Under the pieces are notes generated by a model, which had not been told where the DNA came from, made no database searches, and saw only the letters and a list, made by a program, of their open reading frames with translations. This document shows positions 1 to 8,002 of a DNA stretch of 64,000 bases, in pieces (the stretch's first letter is position 1; each line of letters opens with the position of its first letter). The position numbers and the translations under genes were made by a program. This stretch comes from DAOSWM01 sp035380045. Lineage in GTDB: Bacteria > Bacteroidota > Bacteroidia > Bacteroidales > Tenuifilaceae. The stretch is taken from the NCBI GenBank assembly GCA_035380045.1, contig DAOSWM010000011.1:1-64000 (forward strand). Reading direction: 5' to 3'.

Positions 1-78
1 TCAACCTCAACCTCAACCTCAACCTCAACCTCAACCTCAACCTCAACCTCAACCTCAACCTTAACCTCAACCTTAACC
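1..78. repeat. TCAACC hexanucleotide tandem repeat (window edge)
   Basis: About ten exact TCAACC units fill bases 1-60. They are followed by the degenerate units TTAACC, TCAACC and TTAACC up to base 78. The array starts at the window edge, so its true length is unknown. It ends 16 bp before the ATG at 95, so it occupies the expected promoter/leader position of the first gene. On the + strand one frame reads as Ser-Thr repeats closing with TAA at 79-81, so it could instead be the tail of an upstream gene. Unit-number slippage could alter promoter spacing, but that is inference. Confidence 0.9.
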
Positions 79-94
79 TAAATTTTTATAAATT

Positions 95-1159
95 ATGATT
101 TCATACAGCCAGTGCTGGGAGGATGCCGAAATTGTAGTTAAGGCCTTACGCTTGAACAATTACGATACCGTGCTTTCGGTAACATCGGGGGGCTGTAACT
201 CGCTGGCAATTGCTTCAGAGGGAGTAAAAACGGTTTATTCGGTTGATAAGAATCGGACTCAAAACTACTTGCTTGAGTTCAAGCAGCAGGCTGTTCGGAA
301 CTTAGAATACGAAGAGGTGTTAGGGCTGCTGGGCTACAGGCGTAGCAGGAATCAGGTTGCTTTGTACCAAAAAATTCAGCATAACCTCTCGGAAGAGTGC
401 CAAAAATTTTGGAATTCAAATGTTGATGCCATAAAAAAAGGGGTTGTACACTCTGGAAAATTTGAACGTTACCTCAGCATTTTTAGGCGGTACGTAATTC
501 CATTGGTTCATACTAAGCAAACAATTAAAAATTTCTTAAATCCTGAAAGTTCGCAAAAACAACTTGATTTTTATAACACTAGGTGGAACACGTTTAGGTG
601 GCGATTGCTTTTTCGGATTTTCTTTAGCCGCTTCGTTATGTCGCGAAGCGGCAGAAGCAAGGAGATGTTTTCGCACTCGCAAAATTTGCCTGCGGCAAAA
701 CTATTCTTCAACCGAACCGAGCAGGCATTTAAGTACGGGCAGGTAAAGAATAACTTTTATCTAAACTACATACTTTTAGGCGCGAATAGCGACTGCTTAC
801 CCTTTTTTCTGCAGCATGACGTTTTTGAAAAGCTAAGGGAAAAAGCTAACATACAGGTTGTTTACTCGGATATTCTTTCGTTCCTGAAAACCATGCCCAA
901 CTCAAGCATAAGTAAGTTTAACCTGTCCGATGTGTTCGAACCATTGGATAACGATTCAACCAATCATATTTTCGACGAAATTTACAGGGTTTCAAAACCT
1001 AACGCCCGCATTGTTTTTTGGAATAATTTGGTGTTTCGCGATGTTCCGCAAGAATTAGCACACTGCTTTGAGCGAGAGGTTAAACTTGAGGAAGAGTTGA
1101 AGGTAATTGATAGGGTTTTCTTCTACGAAAAGTTCTATATTTATAGAGTTGAAAAATGA
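95..1159 (+). CDS. BtaA-like (DUF3419) S-adenosylmethionine 3-amino-3-carboxypropyl transferase
   Basis: This 354-aa protein looks like the BtaA/DUF3419 family, whose characterised members move the 3-amino-3-carboxypropyl group of SAM onto diacylglycerol in betaine-lipid synthesis. The family signs are the N-terminal YSQCWED, the Gly-rich SAM-binding strand VTSGGCNSLAIA near residues 29-40, the acidic strand VYSVDKN after it, and a C-terminal NLSDVFE near residue 278. There is no signal peptide. The ATG at 95 is the only good start. Its last bases overlap the next ATG (ATGA at 1156), so it is translationally coupled to a UbiA-type membrane enzyme. The acceptor here may be an isoprenoid or another lipid rather than diacylglycerol; no BtaB-like methyltransferase is adjacent. 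Confidence 0.75.
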   Translation: MISYSQCWEDAEIVVKALRLNNYDTVLSVTSGGCNSLAIASEGVKTVYSVDKNRTQNYLLEFKQQAVRNLEYEEVLGLLGYRRSRNQVALYQKIQHNLSEECQKFWNSNVDAIKKGVVHSGKFERYLSIFRRYVIPLVHTKQTIKNFLNPESSQKQLDFYNTRWNTFRWRLLFRIFFSRFVMSRSGRSKEMFSHSQNLPAAKLFFNRTEQAFKYGQVKNNFYLNYILLGANSDCLPFFLQHDVFEKLREKANIQVVYSDILSFLKTMPNSSISKFNLSDVFEPLDNDSTNHIFDEIYRVSKPNARIVFWNNLVFRDVPQELAHCFEREVKLEEELKVIDRVFFYEKFYIYRVEK

Positions 1160-2028
1160 GCATTCTAACTAAGTTACATATTTTCCAGAAGCAGCGTTTC
1201 CCTTTACGAATTCTGCTGTTCACTACATTGTCGTCAATTCTCTCGTCGGCTGCCGTTTCACCTGTAAAACCTTCTTACTTGCTAATGCTGCTGGCATTTT
1301 TTAGCACGCTGTTTTTCCTATTTCATATAAGGGTTATCGATGAGAGCCGCGACATGGAGTTAGATTCGACGCTTCATCCCGAGCGGCCTGTTCAAAGTGG
1401 AATTATTTCCATGCGGGAGCTGTTTTTTACCTCATTTATTGGGATTGTAGCTTGTATAGCCGTTGCAGTTTTTGCCGGTTTCCCGGCAATGGTAATCACA
1501 TTTTCAATACTCGTTTTCACAACTCTTGCCTGGCGCGATTTTTTTGCAAAAAGTTTTTTTGCACGAAAACCTGTACTTTATCACCTGGTGAATTCGCCTC
1601 AAATGGTTCTTATTCAGTGGAATATATACGCAATGTATACTGGCTCTTTTCGGGTAACCTGGCTAATGCTGCTTCAGCTGCTGCTTGTGTATAACAGTAT
1701 CTTTATTCTTGAGGTTCTTCGCAAGGTAAAGGCTCCAAAATCCGATACCCCCGACACCTACTCGGCCGATATGGGAACTCGGAAATCATTGGGTTTTGTT
1801 ACCATAATGATTTTTTTTGGTTTCGGAATTTATATGCTACTACTAAATGGGCTAAACGCCCTTTACTTCCAGTATATTTTTGCTGGTGTTGGAGTTAGCA
1901 TTCTTTTAATCGCATTTATGTTTTATCACTCAAAAATGCAGAGCGTTTTTACCGAAAGATTGATGGTTGTTGGCGCTGTTTTTTACTACGTTTCAATGAA
2001 CTTGTTTGTTTACATATCATCACTGTAA
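1156..2028 (+). CDS. UbiA-family prenyltransferase-like membrane protein
   Basis: This is a 290-aa polytopic membrane protein with roughly seven to nine hydrophobic segments. The first Asp-rich UbiA motif is visible as IDESRDMELDSTLHPERPVQSG-like sequence near residues 60-82, with the usual Pro-x-Arg-Pro after it. The second Asp-rich loop appears as DTYSADMGTRKS near residue 200. UbiA enzymes transfer a prenyl chain from a prenyl diphosphate to an aromatic or lipid acceptor, with the Asp motifs binding Mg-diphosphate. The gene overlaps its upstream neighbour by 4 bp and stops 1 bp before the next ATG. Substrate and acceptor are unknown; the neighbours suggest a lipid-modifying pathway rather than quinone synthesis. 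Confidence 0.75.
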   Translation: MSILTKLHIFQKQRFPLRILLFTTLSSILSSAAVSPVKPSYLLMLLAFFSTLFFLFHIRVIDESRDMELDSTLHPERPVQSGIISMRELFFTSFIGIVACIAVAVFAGFPAMVITFSILVFTTLAWRDFFAKSFFARKPVLYHLVNSPQMVLIQWNIYAMYTGSFRVTWLMLLQLLLVYNSIFILEVLRKVKAPKSDTPDTYSADMGTRKSLGFVTIMIFFGFGIYMLLLNGLNALYFQYIFAGVGVSILLIAFMFYHSKMQSVFTERLMVVGAVFYYVSMNLFVYISSL

Positions 2029-2029
2029 C

Positions 2030-4291
2030 ATGGCATCGAAGGCAGAGAACTTGAAGGTTTTGGGAAATGCGGGGTTTAACGTTCCTCCATTCATGGTATT
2101 ACCTCCTCAGGGAGGTTCTCGTGAAAAGTTGATAGCTTTGGTTAGTGAAAAGTTACCCGGCGTTCCTCTTTTTGCGGTTCGCTCTTCGGCTGATGTTGAG
2201 GACGGCACCGAAAAATCGTTCGCTGGCCATTTCTTCTCGGCAATTGCTGTTGAGCACGATGAATTGTTTGATGCCTATGGCAAGGTTGTCGATTCATTCG
2301 GTAAGCATAATGGTGATGTTATTGTACAGCAGTTCGTTCCCAGCGATTGCGCCGGAGTAATGTTCACCAACGACGGGAATGGGCTGGTTGTTATAAACTC
2401 AAATTACGGATTGTGCAAAACCGTTGTTGAGGGGCAGGCCTGCGATGAGTACTACGCCAGCCGTGATGGAAAAGTTCTGAGCAAACACGTTGCCAAGTAC
2501 AAAACACCATTACTATACGATAAGGGGTTGAGGTACGATGCGAACGTGGACAAGGAGTCGCTAACATCTTCCCAAATTGAAGCGCTGGTTCAGGAGGGTT
2601 TAAAAATTGAGAAGCTGTTCGGTTCACCTCAGGATGTTGAGTGGTGCTTCCATCAGAATAAACTTTACATCCTACAATCGCGACCAATAACTCGGTTTGC
2701 CAAAGGCAAAAAGTGGGTTTTTTACGATAGCGCCAATATTGCTGAAAGCTACTCGGGAGTAGTTCTTCCGCTTACCCATTCATTTGCAGCAGCTATATAT
2801 AAAAAGGTGTACGAAAACTTGCTCATAGCATCGGGTGCTTCAAAGCGCAGGATTGCTCGCAATGGTCAAATTTTTAGCAATATGGTGAGTAATTTCTACG
2901 GGCGAATGTACTACAACATGAATAGCTGGTACCTGATGATGAGCTTCATGCCCGGCTATAACCGAAACAAGGGGAATTTGGAAGGTATGATTACCTCAAA
3001 TATTCGGGTGGATGTGCCTCGGGATGTGCTACCTTCGGTTTGGCTAAAAATTGGGTACCCATTCATTCTGGTTTATAAGATAATTGTATTTCAGCGAGTA
3101 ATAAATCGTTTCAAGGAAAAGGTTCGGGAAACAGTACGAAGCTATCGGCGAAAAAACATTGAAGGTTACACCGAAAAACAATGCGTTGAACTTTACAACT
3201 TCCTAAACCGCGAGTTGCTCGAAGAGTTCCATATTCCGGTTGAGAATGACTTCCTACTGATGACTTTTTTGGGTAAACTAAGGAAAAAGTATGGAGAAGA
3301 GGAGTTGAAGAATCGTATTGCGTTTAGCAACGTGAGTAGCAGTCAGGTTGAGGAACTGGCAAATCTTTCGGCAAAATTTTTCAGTATAGGTTTGTTTGAA
3401 AAGGCGATTGAAAACAACGACAAAGCTGCATTTTCCAGCTTGCTTGTGCAGTACCCTCAAATGAAGAAAGCCTTGAACGATTACTTCGATTTGTACGGCG
3501 GACGATTTGCCAACGAGCTAAAGCTCGAGTCGGCAGATGTGGAGTTTGAATGTGCAGCACTGTTTTCGTTGCTACGTGCCTATAAAAATGGAAGAGTAAA
3601 TTCTATAAACCGACAACCGGTGGAGGTATCCAAGGGCTTTGCCCTTAAACGTTTTGTGAAGTATGCTCGTCAGCGCGAGGAGCTCCGATTGCTACGTTCA
3701 AACAGCTTTTCGCTGGTGCGAAGAATCTTTCGTAGGCTTGGGATTCTGCTTGCTAAGCGAGGCGTTCTTCAAAATCCTGAAGATATTTTCTATTTAACGG
3801 TTGATGAAGCATTGCTTGCTACCAGCAGTGCGTTCGATAGCGATTACAAGGTTATTGTGTCGCTGCGTAAAAGCGATTACGAGAAGTTTCGGCAGGTTCA
3901 GCCACCTCCCTATTTTTCTGTAATTGAGGGACAACAACCCATTTTGGAGGAAACGGAACATGAAGCAAACGGCAATTATTTTGGTCGGCCCTGTACCCCG
4001 GGAGTAGTTAGGGGGAGAGTTAGGGTTTTTAGCGATTTCTCGATGCCCGAAGAGGTAGATTTTGATATTTTGGTAGCACGAAATACCGACCCTGGCTGGG
4101 CTGCATTAATTGGCCTGTCGAAGGGAATAATTGTTGAAAATGGAGGAATACTTTCGCACGCTGCCATCGTTTCGCGTGAGTTGGGAATCCCAACAGTTAT
4201 TGGTGTAAAAAATGTTACAAGAATACTGAAAACAGGCCAACTTGTTGAGATAAATGGCGATACGGGTGAAGTGCTAGTTGTTGAAGAGTAA
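2030..4291 (+). CDS. PEP-synthase/rifampicin-phosphotransferase-like dikinase
   Basis: The 753-aa protein has an N-terminal PPDK-type ATP-binding domain (AVRSSADVEDGTEKSFAGH near residue 48; DVEWCFHQNKLYILQSRPIT near 205-225). A long helical middle section follows, and then a C-terminal phosphohistidine swivel domain with GGILSHAAIVSRELGIP, whose His is the expected phospho-carrier. The PEP/pyruvate TIM barrel of true PEP synthase is absent. The order ATP domain, middle domain, His domain is that of rifampicin phosphotransferase, which splits ATP and moves the beta phosphate to a small molecule. The middle domain is therefore expected to bind an unknown acceptor. I chose the ATG at 2030, 1 bp after the upstream stop; a TTG at 2006 would overlap the upstream gene. 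Confidence 0.8.
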   Translation: MASKAENLKVLGNAGFNVPPFMVLPPQGGSREKLIALVSEKLPGVPLFAVRSSADVEDGTEKSFAGHFFSAIAVEHDELFDAYGKVVDSFGKHNGDVIVQQFVPSDCAGVMFTNDGNGLVVINSNYGLCKTVVEGQACDEYYASRDGKVLSKHVAKYKTPLLYDKGLRYDANVDKESLTSSQIEALVQEGLKIEKLFGSPQDVEWCFHQNKLYILQSRPITRFAKGKKWVFYDSANIAESYSGVVLPLTHSFAAAIYKKVYENLLIASGASKRRIARNGQIFSNMVSNFYGRMYYNMNSWYLMMSFMPGYNRNKGNLEGMITSNIRVDVPRDVLPSVWLKIGYPFILVYKIIVFQRVINRFKEKVRETVRSYRRKNIEGYTEKQCVELYNFLNRELLEEFHIPVENDFLLMTFLGKLRKKYGEEELKNRIAFSNVSSSQVEELANLSAKFFSIGLFEKAIENNDKAAFSSLLVQYPQMKKALNDYFDLYGGRFANELKLESADVEFECAALFSLLRAYKNGRVNSINRQPVEVSKGFALKRFVKYARQREELRLLRSNSFSLVRRIFRRLGILLAKRGVLQNPEDIFYLTVDEALLATSSAFDSDYKVIVSLRKSDYEKFRQVQPPPYFSVIEGQQPILEETEHEANGNYFGRPCTPGVVRGRVRVFSDFSMPEEVDFDILVARNTDPGWAALIGLSKGIIVENGGILSHAAIVSRELGIPTVIGVKNVTRILKTGQLVEINGDTGEVLVVEE

Positions 4292-4301
4292 AATATTTAA
4301 T

Positions 4302-5276
4302 ATGCAAGTACAAAAAACGGATAGGTTACCTGATGAATACTCAAGTATAGTTGAAAGGTTTTATGGCACTTCAGAAGCCGTTTCTAGATATATTGACGAT
4401 TCTTTAAAGGGGTATGAGAAAATTGAGGCTGGTAAACAGAAAGCAACCTTTTTTGTTGCAACAGAAAAGGAAAAACTATTGGGAATTGTTTCGCTAATCC
4501 CCACTGAGACTGATTTAGCGTTCTTCGGTTTTTTTGAGTGCGAAAACGAACTTGTGTGTCAAAAGTTGTGGAATTCCGTTTTGGATGAGGCCAAAATGTT
4601 GGGTGTAAAAACATTGGTTGGTCCGGTGAATGGTACCATATGGCATCCATACCGGTTCGTTTCCAGCAGTAACGGAGAGCCGTTTTTCCCTACCGAACCT
4701 ATAACACGTATTGAGTACAGCCAGTGGTTCTCGAAACTTAGCTACTCAAAAAAGCTTGAGTACCATTCCGCATATCGCACCGATTTTACCCCAATTCTTG
4801 AGTCAACAAGAAAGTCTTTCAATACGTTGCAGGGGAATGGGTATAAATTTAGCGTTGAGGATGTGAACTCCGAAAATGTGCAGGAGCTCTACCAGCTGGC
4901 AGTTGAAGTATTTTCGAAAAACCCGGGTTACACGCACCTGTCAATAAACGAGTTTGTTTCGCTGTACAGCAGCGAGAAGTTAAGCCAGAGCAGTAGCCAG
5001 CTTTACACTGCCCGGCACGAGGGGAAACTTGTAGGTTTTTGTTTAAACCTAGCATTTGGGAACGAGCTGGTTATGAAAACCATTGCGGTTAGTAACGAAT
5101 TCCAACTTATGGGCATTGGGAACGCTCTGGTTCATAAAGTGCACCTCGATGCGGTTGAGCGGGGTGTTTCAAAAGTTATTTACGGGCTGGTTCGAAAGGA
5201 CAATAACGTGAAGTATTTTCCTACCGATAAGCTAACGGTTTTCAGGGAGTACGTAGCCTATATTTTCAACATTTAG
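4302..5276 (+). CDS. tandem GNAT-fold N-acyltransferase-like protein
   Basis: This is a 324-aa protein with two GNAT-like halves. The C-terminal half has a clear acetyl-CoA loop in AVSNEFQLMGIGNALVHKV (Q-x-x-G-x-G) followed by the usual alpha/beta ending. The N-terminal half carries the beta-strand pattern of a second, degenerate GNAT and the motif LVGPVNGTIWHPYRF, which resembles YghO/FemX-type acyltransferase N-terminal regions. The ATG at 4302 is preferred; a TTG at 4278 lies inside the upstream gene. The stop is 4 bp before the next gene. In this cluster it could acylate the amino group that the BtaA-like enzyme would add. That link is inference. Confidence 0.65.
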   Translation: MQVQKTDRLPDEYSSIVERFYGTSEAVSRYIDDSLKGYEKIEAGKQKATFFVATEKEKLLGIVSLIPTETDLAFFGFFECENELVCQKLWNSVLDEAKMLGVKTLVGPVNGTIWHPYRFVSSSNGEPFFPTEPITRIEYSQWFSKLSYSKKLEYHSAYRTDFTPILESTRKSFNTLQGNGYKFSVEDVNSENVQELYQLAVEVFSKNPGYTHLSINEFVSLYSSEKLSQSSSQLYTARHEGKLVGFCLNLAFGNELVMKTIAVSNEFQLMGIGNALVHKVHLDAVERGVSKVIYGLVRKDNNVKYFPTDKLTVFREYVAYIFNI

Positions 5277-5280
5277 CGTT

Positions 5281-5910
5281 ATGTTGCGATTTTTATTATT
5301 CTTTTTTTCACTCATTTCCCTGTTTCTGTTGATAGATTTTTTGCAGAAAAGGGTTTTTACTACTGTTTCATGGTCGAGGAAAGCAACGCACATTGCTTCG
5401 GGTGTTATAATTATGCTTTTCCCGAGTTACCTTACAAAATGGCAAATTGTTGCAATGGCTGGTTCGTTTGTTGTGTTTCTTTTTGTATCGAAAGTTAAGA
5501 AAATCCTGAGTTTACATAATATTAAGCGAGTTTCGTGGGGCGAAGTTTACTACCCGGCAAGTATCGGCATTCTATCTTTGTTATGCCTGCCCAATTTCGA
5601 GAAGGCTTTCTATGCAGGGGTTCTATGCCTTTCTCTTTCCGATGCTTTTGCTGCAATGGTTGGTGGAGCGGCTCCCATTAAAACATTCAAATTTGGGAAG
5701 CATACCAAAACGCTGGGCGGAGTAATCGGTTTTTTTGTTACAACTCTTTCCATTTTTCTCATCCTTTTCATTCCGCATGGAGTTCATTTTGCTGTGCTCA
5801 TTGCTATTGCATGCGTTCTGGCTTTTGTGGAGTTGCTTTCGTTTTATGGTACCGACAACCTGGCAGTGCCAATCGTGTCGGCATTACTTTCAATATGGCT
5901 GATGTATTAA
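5281..5910 (+). CDS. polyprenol/phytol/dolichol kinase-like (VTE5/SEC59) membrane protein
   Basis: This 209-aa protein has about six membrane segments. The motifs RKATHIASG near residue 33, SLSDAFAAMVGG near 120, the Lys-rich loop KHTKTLGG near 138 and the C-terminal TDNLAVPI match the CTP-dependent dolichol/phytol kinase and phosphatidate cytidylyltransferase superfamily. Such enzymes phosphorylate a long-chain isoprenoid alcohol or activate phosphatidate with CTP. The RKxxH start fits the kinase branch better than CdsA. It is 4 bp downstream of the acyltransferase gene and ends the five-gene cluster. It could supply the phosphorylated prenyl donor for the UbiA-like enzyme. Confidence 0.7.
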   Translation: MLRFLLFFFSLISLFLLIDFLQKRVFTTVSWSRKATHIASGVIIMLFPSYLTKWQIVAMAGSFVVFLFVSKVKKILSLHNIKRVSWGEVYYPASIGILSLLCLPNFEKAFYAGVLCLSLSDAFAAMVGGAAPIKTFKFGKHTKTLGGVIGFFVTTLSIFLILFIPHGVHFAVLIAIACVLAFVELLSFYGTDNLAVPIVSALLSIWLMY

Positions 5911-5944
5911 TTTATTTCTGAAGAAAAGTTAGGAGTATGAAATT

Positions 5945-7030
5945 ATGAATCTGATTGAGCTAGGCTATACCAAACAGCACGAACAATATAGGCTTGAAAA
6001 CAACCTGCAAAGCTTCCAAATAGGGAGGGTTGTTGCTGAGCATAAGGAGAGGTATGTTGTAAGAACCGAAGAGGGTGATTGCGATGCCGAAATTACTGGT
6101 AACCTTCGATTTACCGCCCGGAATAGGGAGGATTTTCCTGCCGTAGGCGACTGGGTTGCGTTAACCGTTTTCGATGCGGATTTCTCAGTAATTCATAGAA
6201 TTTTTCCCCGGTTTTCAACAATTTCAAGGCAGGCAGTTGGGAAATTTGCCGAAAAGCAGGTAATAGCTGCCAATATCGATTACGCCCTACTTGTGCAGGC
6301 AATCGATAGGGATTTCAACATTAACAGGCTTGAACGCTACCTAACAATTTGTTACACATCAAAAGTGAGCCCCATAATTGTGCTTACAAAAACCGACCTC
6401 GCCAGTCAGCAAAGGGTTAGCGAAATTATTGGAAGTATAAAAACACGCATAAAAAACATAAAGGTGGTTGCCGTTAGTAACGAAACTCAAAATGGCTGTG
6501 AACCATTAATACAAATTATGGAAAGTGGTAAAACATACTGCTTGCTTGGTTCGTCGGGCGTAGGAAAATCTACCCTTCTGAATACCCTTCTAGGTTCAAC
6601 CCAAATGAAAACGGGTTCGGTTAGTGAAAGCACAAGTAAAGGGAGGCATGTTACGAGCCACAGGGAACTTGTAGTGCTCCCGTCTGGTGGAATTATAATC
6701 GATAATCCTGGCATGAGAGAGGTTGGGATTGCCGATGCTTCCGCAGGGATGGAGAGTACATTTGACATGATTTATCAGCTATCCAGGAGTTGCAAGTATA
6801 ACGACTGTACCCACACCAGCGAAGTTGGATGTTCGGTTGTTGAAGCAGTTGAAAAGGGCGAAATCGATAGGGAAACGTACGAGAATTACTTGAAAATGGA
6901 GAAAGAGAGAGAGCATTTCGACCTCTCGGTAAGAGAAAAGCGACTAAAGGACAAGCAGTTTGGGAAAATGGTAAAAAACTTTAAGAAGGATATCAAAGGT
7001 ATAAGTTCAAAGAATAAAGGCGATTACTAA
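5945..7030 (+). CDS. rsgA: ribosome small-subunit-dependent GTPase A
   Basis: RsgA (YjeQ) is a late 30S ribosome-assembly GTPase. The 361-aa protein shows the circularly permuted GTPase order: G4 LTKTDL near residue 147, the P-loop GSSGVGKST near 202 and G3 DNPGM near 253. An OB-fold lies before this (residues 20-90). A C-terminal zinc motif CKYNDCTHTSEVGC begins near residue 284. Length and order are normal for the family. It lies 34 bp after the lipid cluster on the same strand, so it may share its transcript, but its role is housekeeping. No obvious terminator follows the stop. Confidence 0.95.
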   Translation: MNLIELGYTKQHEQYRLENNLQSFQIGRVVAEHKERYVVRTEEGDCDAEITGNLRFTARNREDFPAVGDWVALTVFDADFSVIHRIFPRFSTISRQAVGKFAEKQVIAANIDYALLVQAIDRDFNINRLERYLTICYTSKVSPIIVLTKTDLASQQRVSEIIGSIKTRIKNIKVVAVSNETQNGCEPLIQIMESGKTYCLLGSSGVGKSTLLNTLLGSTQMKTGSVSESTSKGRHVTSHRELVVLPSGGIIIDNPGMREVGIADASAGMESTFDMIYQLSRSCKYNDCTHTSEVGCSVVEAVEKGEIDRETYENYLKMEKEREHFDLSVREKRLKDKQFGKMVKNFKKDIKGISSKNKGDY

Positions 7031-7108
7031 GTAACAGAATGTGTGTTTTTACTTTTTCTTTACTAGTATGTAAATTGCTAAAGGTGTAAAATATTGTTTG
7101 AGTATAAA

Positions 7109-7139
7109 TTGAACATTACGCTCCATTTTTGTATCTTTG
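7109..7139 (+). promoter_or_regulatory. Bacteroidota-type promoter of the flavodoxin gene
   Basis: A TTG at 7109-7111 is followed after 20 bp by TATCTTTG at 7132-7139, which matches the Bacteroidota -33/-7 consensus (TTG, then TAnnTTTG). It lies about 60 bp upstream of the ATG at 7198, leaving a short AT-rich leader. Confidence 0.65.
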
Positions 7140-7197
7140 TAAAGAGATAAATTTTAGAAAAAATAGTAAAATAACTAAATAGCAAAATCTTACAAAC

Positions 7198-7722
7198 ATG
7201 AAAAAACGTGTTGGAATTTTTTTTGGTCCTGCCGGAGGAGCAACCGAAAGGGTTGCAAAAAAGGTGCAGGCTGCCTTTGGAGAGGATATAGCCGATGTTC
7301 TTCCAATTAAGGAATGCAAGGCTACCGACATAGATAAATACACTAACATTGTATTTGGCTGTTCAACCATTGGGAAAGAAACCTGGCAGTCCGATAAGTC
7401 CAAACCCGACTGGGATATTTTTCGTCCCGAAATTGAGAAAATTGAGTATAAAGGCAAAAACTTCGCACTTTTTGGGCTTGGCGATTCGGTAACCTATGCA
7501 GCAATGTTCGTTGATGCAATGGGTATTCTTGCAAAGGAAATGATCAAGTACAATGCGAACATCGTTGGCAGGGTTCCAACCTGCGAGTATAACTTTAAAG
7601 AATCCGATGCTGTAATTGGCAACGAATTTATTGGCCTGCCAATTGATGAGGATTACGAGCAAGAATTAACCGACCGTAGAGTAAAAGAGTGGGTTGATAG
7701 GCTTAAACTAGCTTTCGACTAG
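7198..7722 (+). CDS. fldA: flavodoxin
   Basis: This 174-aa long-chain-type flavodoxin is a small FMN electron carrier able to replace ferredoxin. The signs are the start KRVGIFFG, the tyrosine/Trp-rich FMN loop region FGCSTIGKETWQSD, the motif LFGLGDSVTYAAMFVDAMGIL and the C-terminal WVDRL. The phosphate-binding loop reads GPAGGATERVAK instead of the usual S/T-x-T-G-N-T pattern, so FMN phosphate contacts must differ. It is monocistronic, with its own promoter and a strong terminator at 7751-7776. It sits beside the 2-oxoacid:ferredoxin oxidoreductase operon, which is a plausible electron donor. Confidence 0.85.
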   Translation: MKKRVGIFFGPAGGATERVAKKVQAAFGEDIADVLPIKECKATDIDKYTNIVFGCSTIGKETWQSDKSKPDWDIFRPEIEKIEYKGKNFALFGLGDSVTYAAMFVDAMGILAKEMIKYNANIVGRVPTCEYNFKESDAVIGNEFIGLPIDEDYEQELTDRRVKEWVDRLKLAFD

Positions 7723-7750
7723 AAACATTGAAGTGCTAGCACGAATATAA

Positions 7751-7777
7751 ACCACCCTCATTGGGGTGGTTTTTTTA
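7751..7777 (+). terminator. rho-independent terminator after fldA
   Basis: The arms ACCACCC (7751-7757) and GGGTGGT (7764-7770) form a 7-bp stem with a short loop. A run of T follows immediately. Confidence 0.9.
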
Positions 7778-8002
7778 TGTTTAGCATTAATTGTTACTAA
7801 AATAACGATAAATTAGTATAATTGTATTTGAATTGCTTTTAAATAATGATAAATTGTTATAAAAAACCATGAATTGCTTTTAAATTATAAAAAATATTAA
7901 TAAAATTGTCATTCCAAAAAGTTTTGGTAATTTAGATGGTTGTATTAAAACCTTTTCAACGTAAATAATTGAAATAATTCAACTTAAAACGGAAAATAAA
8001 TT
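7778..8002. other. AT-rich intergenic region with a 15-bp direct repeat
   Basis: This stretch between the fldA terminator and the next start is strongly AT-rich and has no plausible ORF. The 15-bp word GAATTGCTTTTAAAT occurs at 7830-7844 and again at 7871-7885. It also holds the promoter listed separately. I see no RNA gene. Confidence 0.7.
7906..7935 (+). promoter_or_regulatory. candidate promoter of the aminotransferase/kor operon
   Basis: TTG at 7906-7908, a 19-bp spacer and TAATTTAG at 7928-7935 fit the Bacteroidota promoter pattern with one mismatch in the -7 box. The expected start of transcription is about 60 bp before the ATG at 8003. The match is by eye only. Confidence 0.45.

Noticed and set aside
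1..78. Telomere-like repeat
   Set aside because: The unit and the context are those of a bacterial microsatellite; nothing suggests a chromosome end.
2006..2029. TTG start giving an N-terminal extension of the dikinase
   Set aside because: It overlaps the upstream coding region, and the ATG at 2030 follows the stop by 1 bp and begins a family-like N-terminus.
7969..7982. TTGAA-N4-TTCAA palindrome before the aminotransferase
   Set aside because: Arms of 5 bp in a very AT-rich leader are expected by chance.
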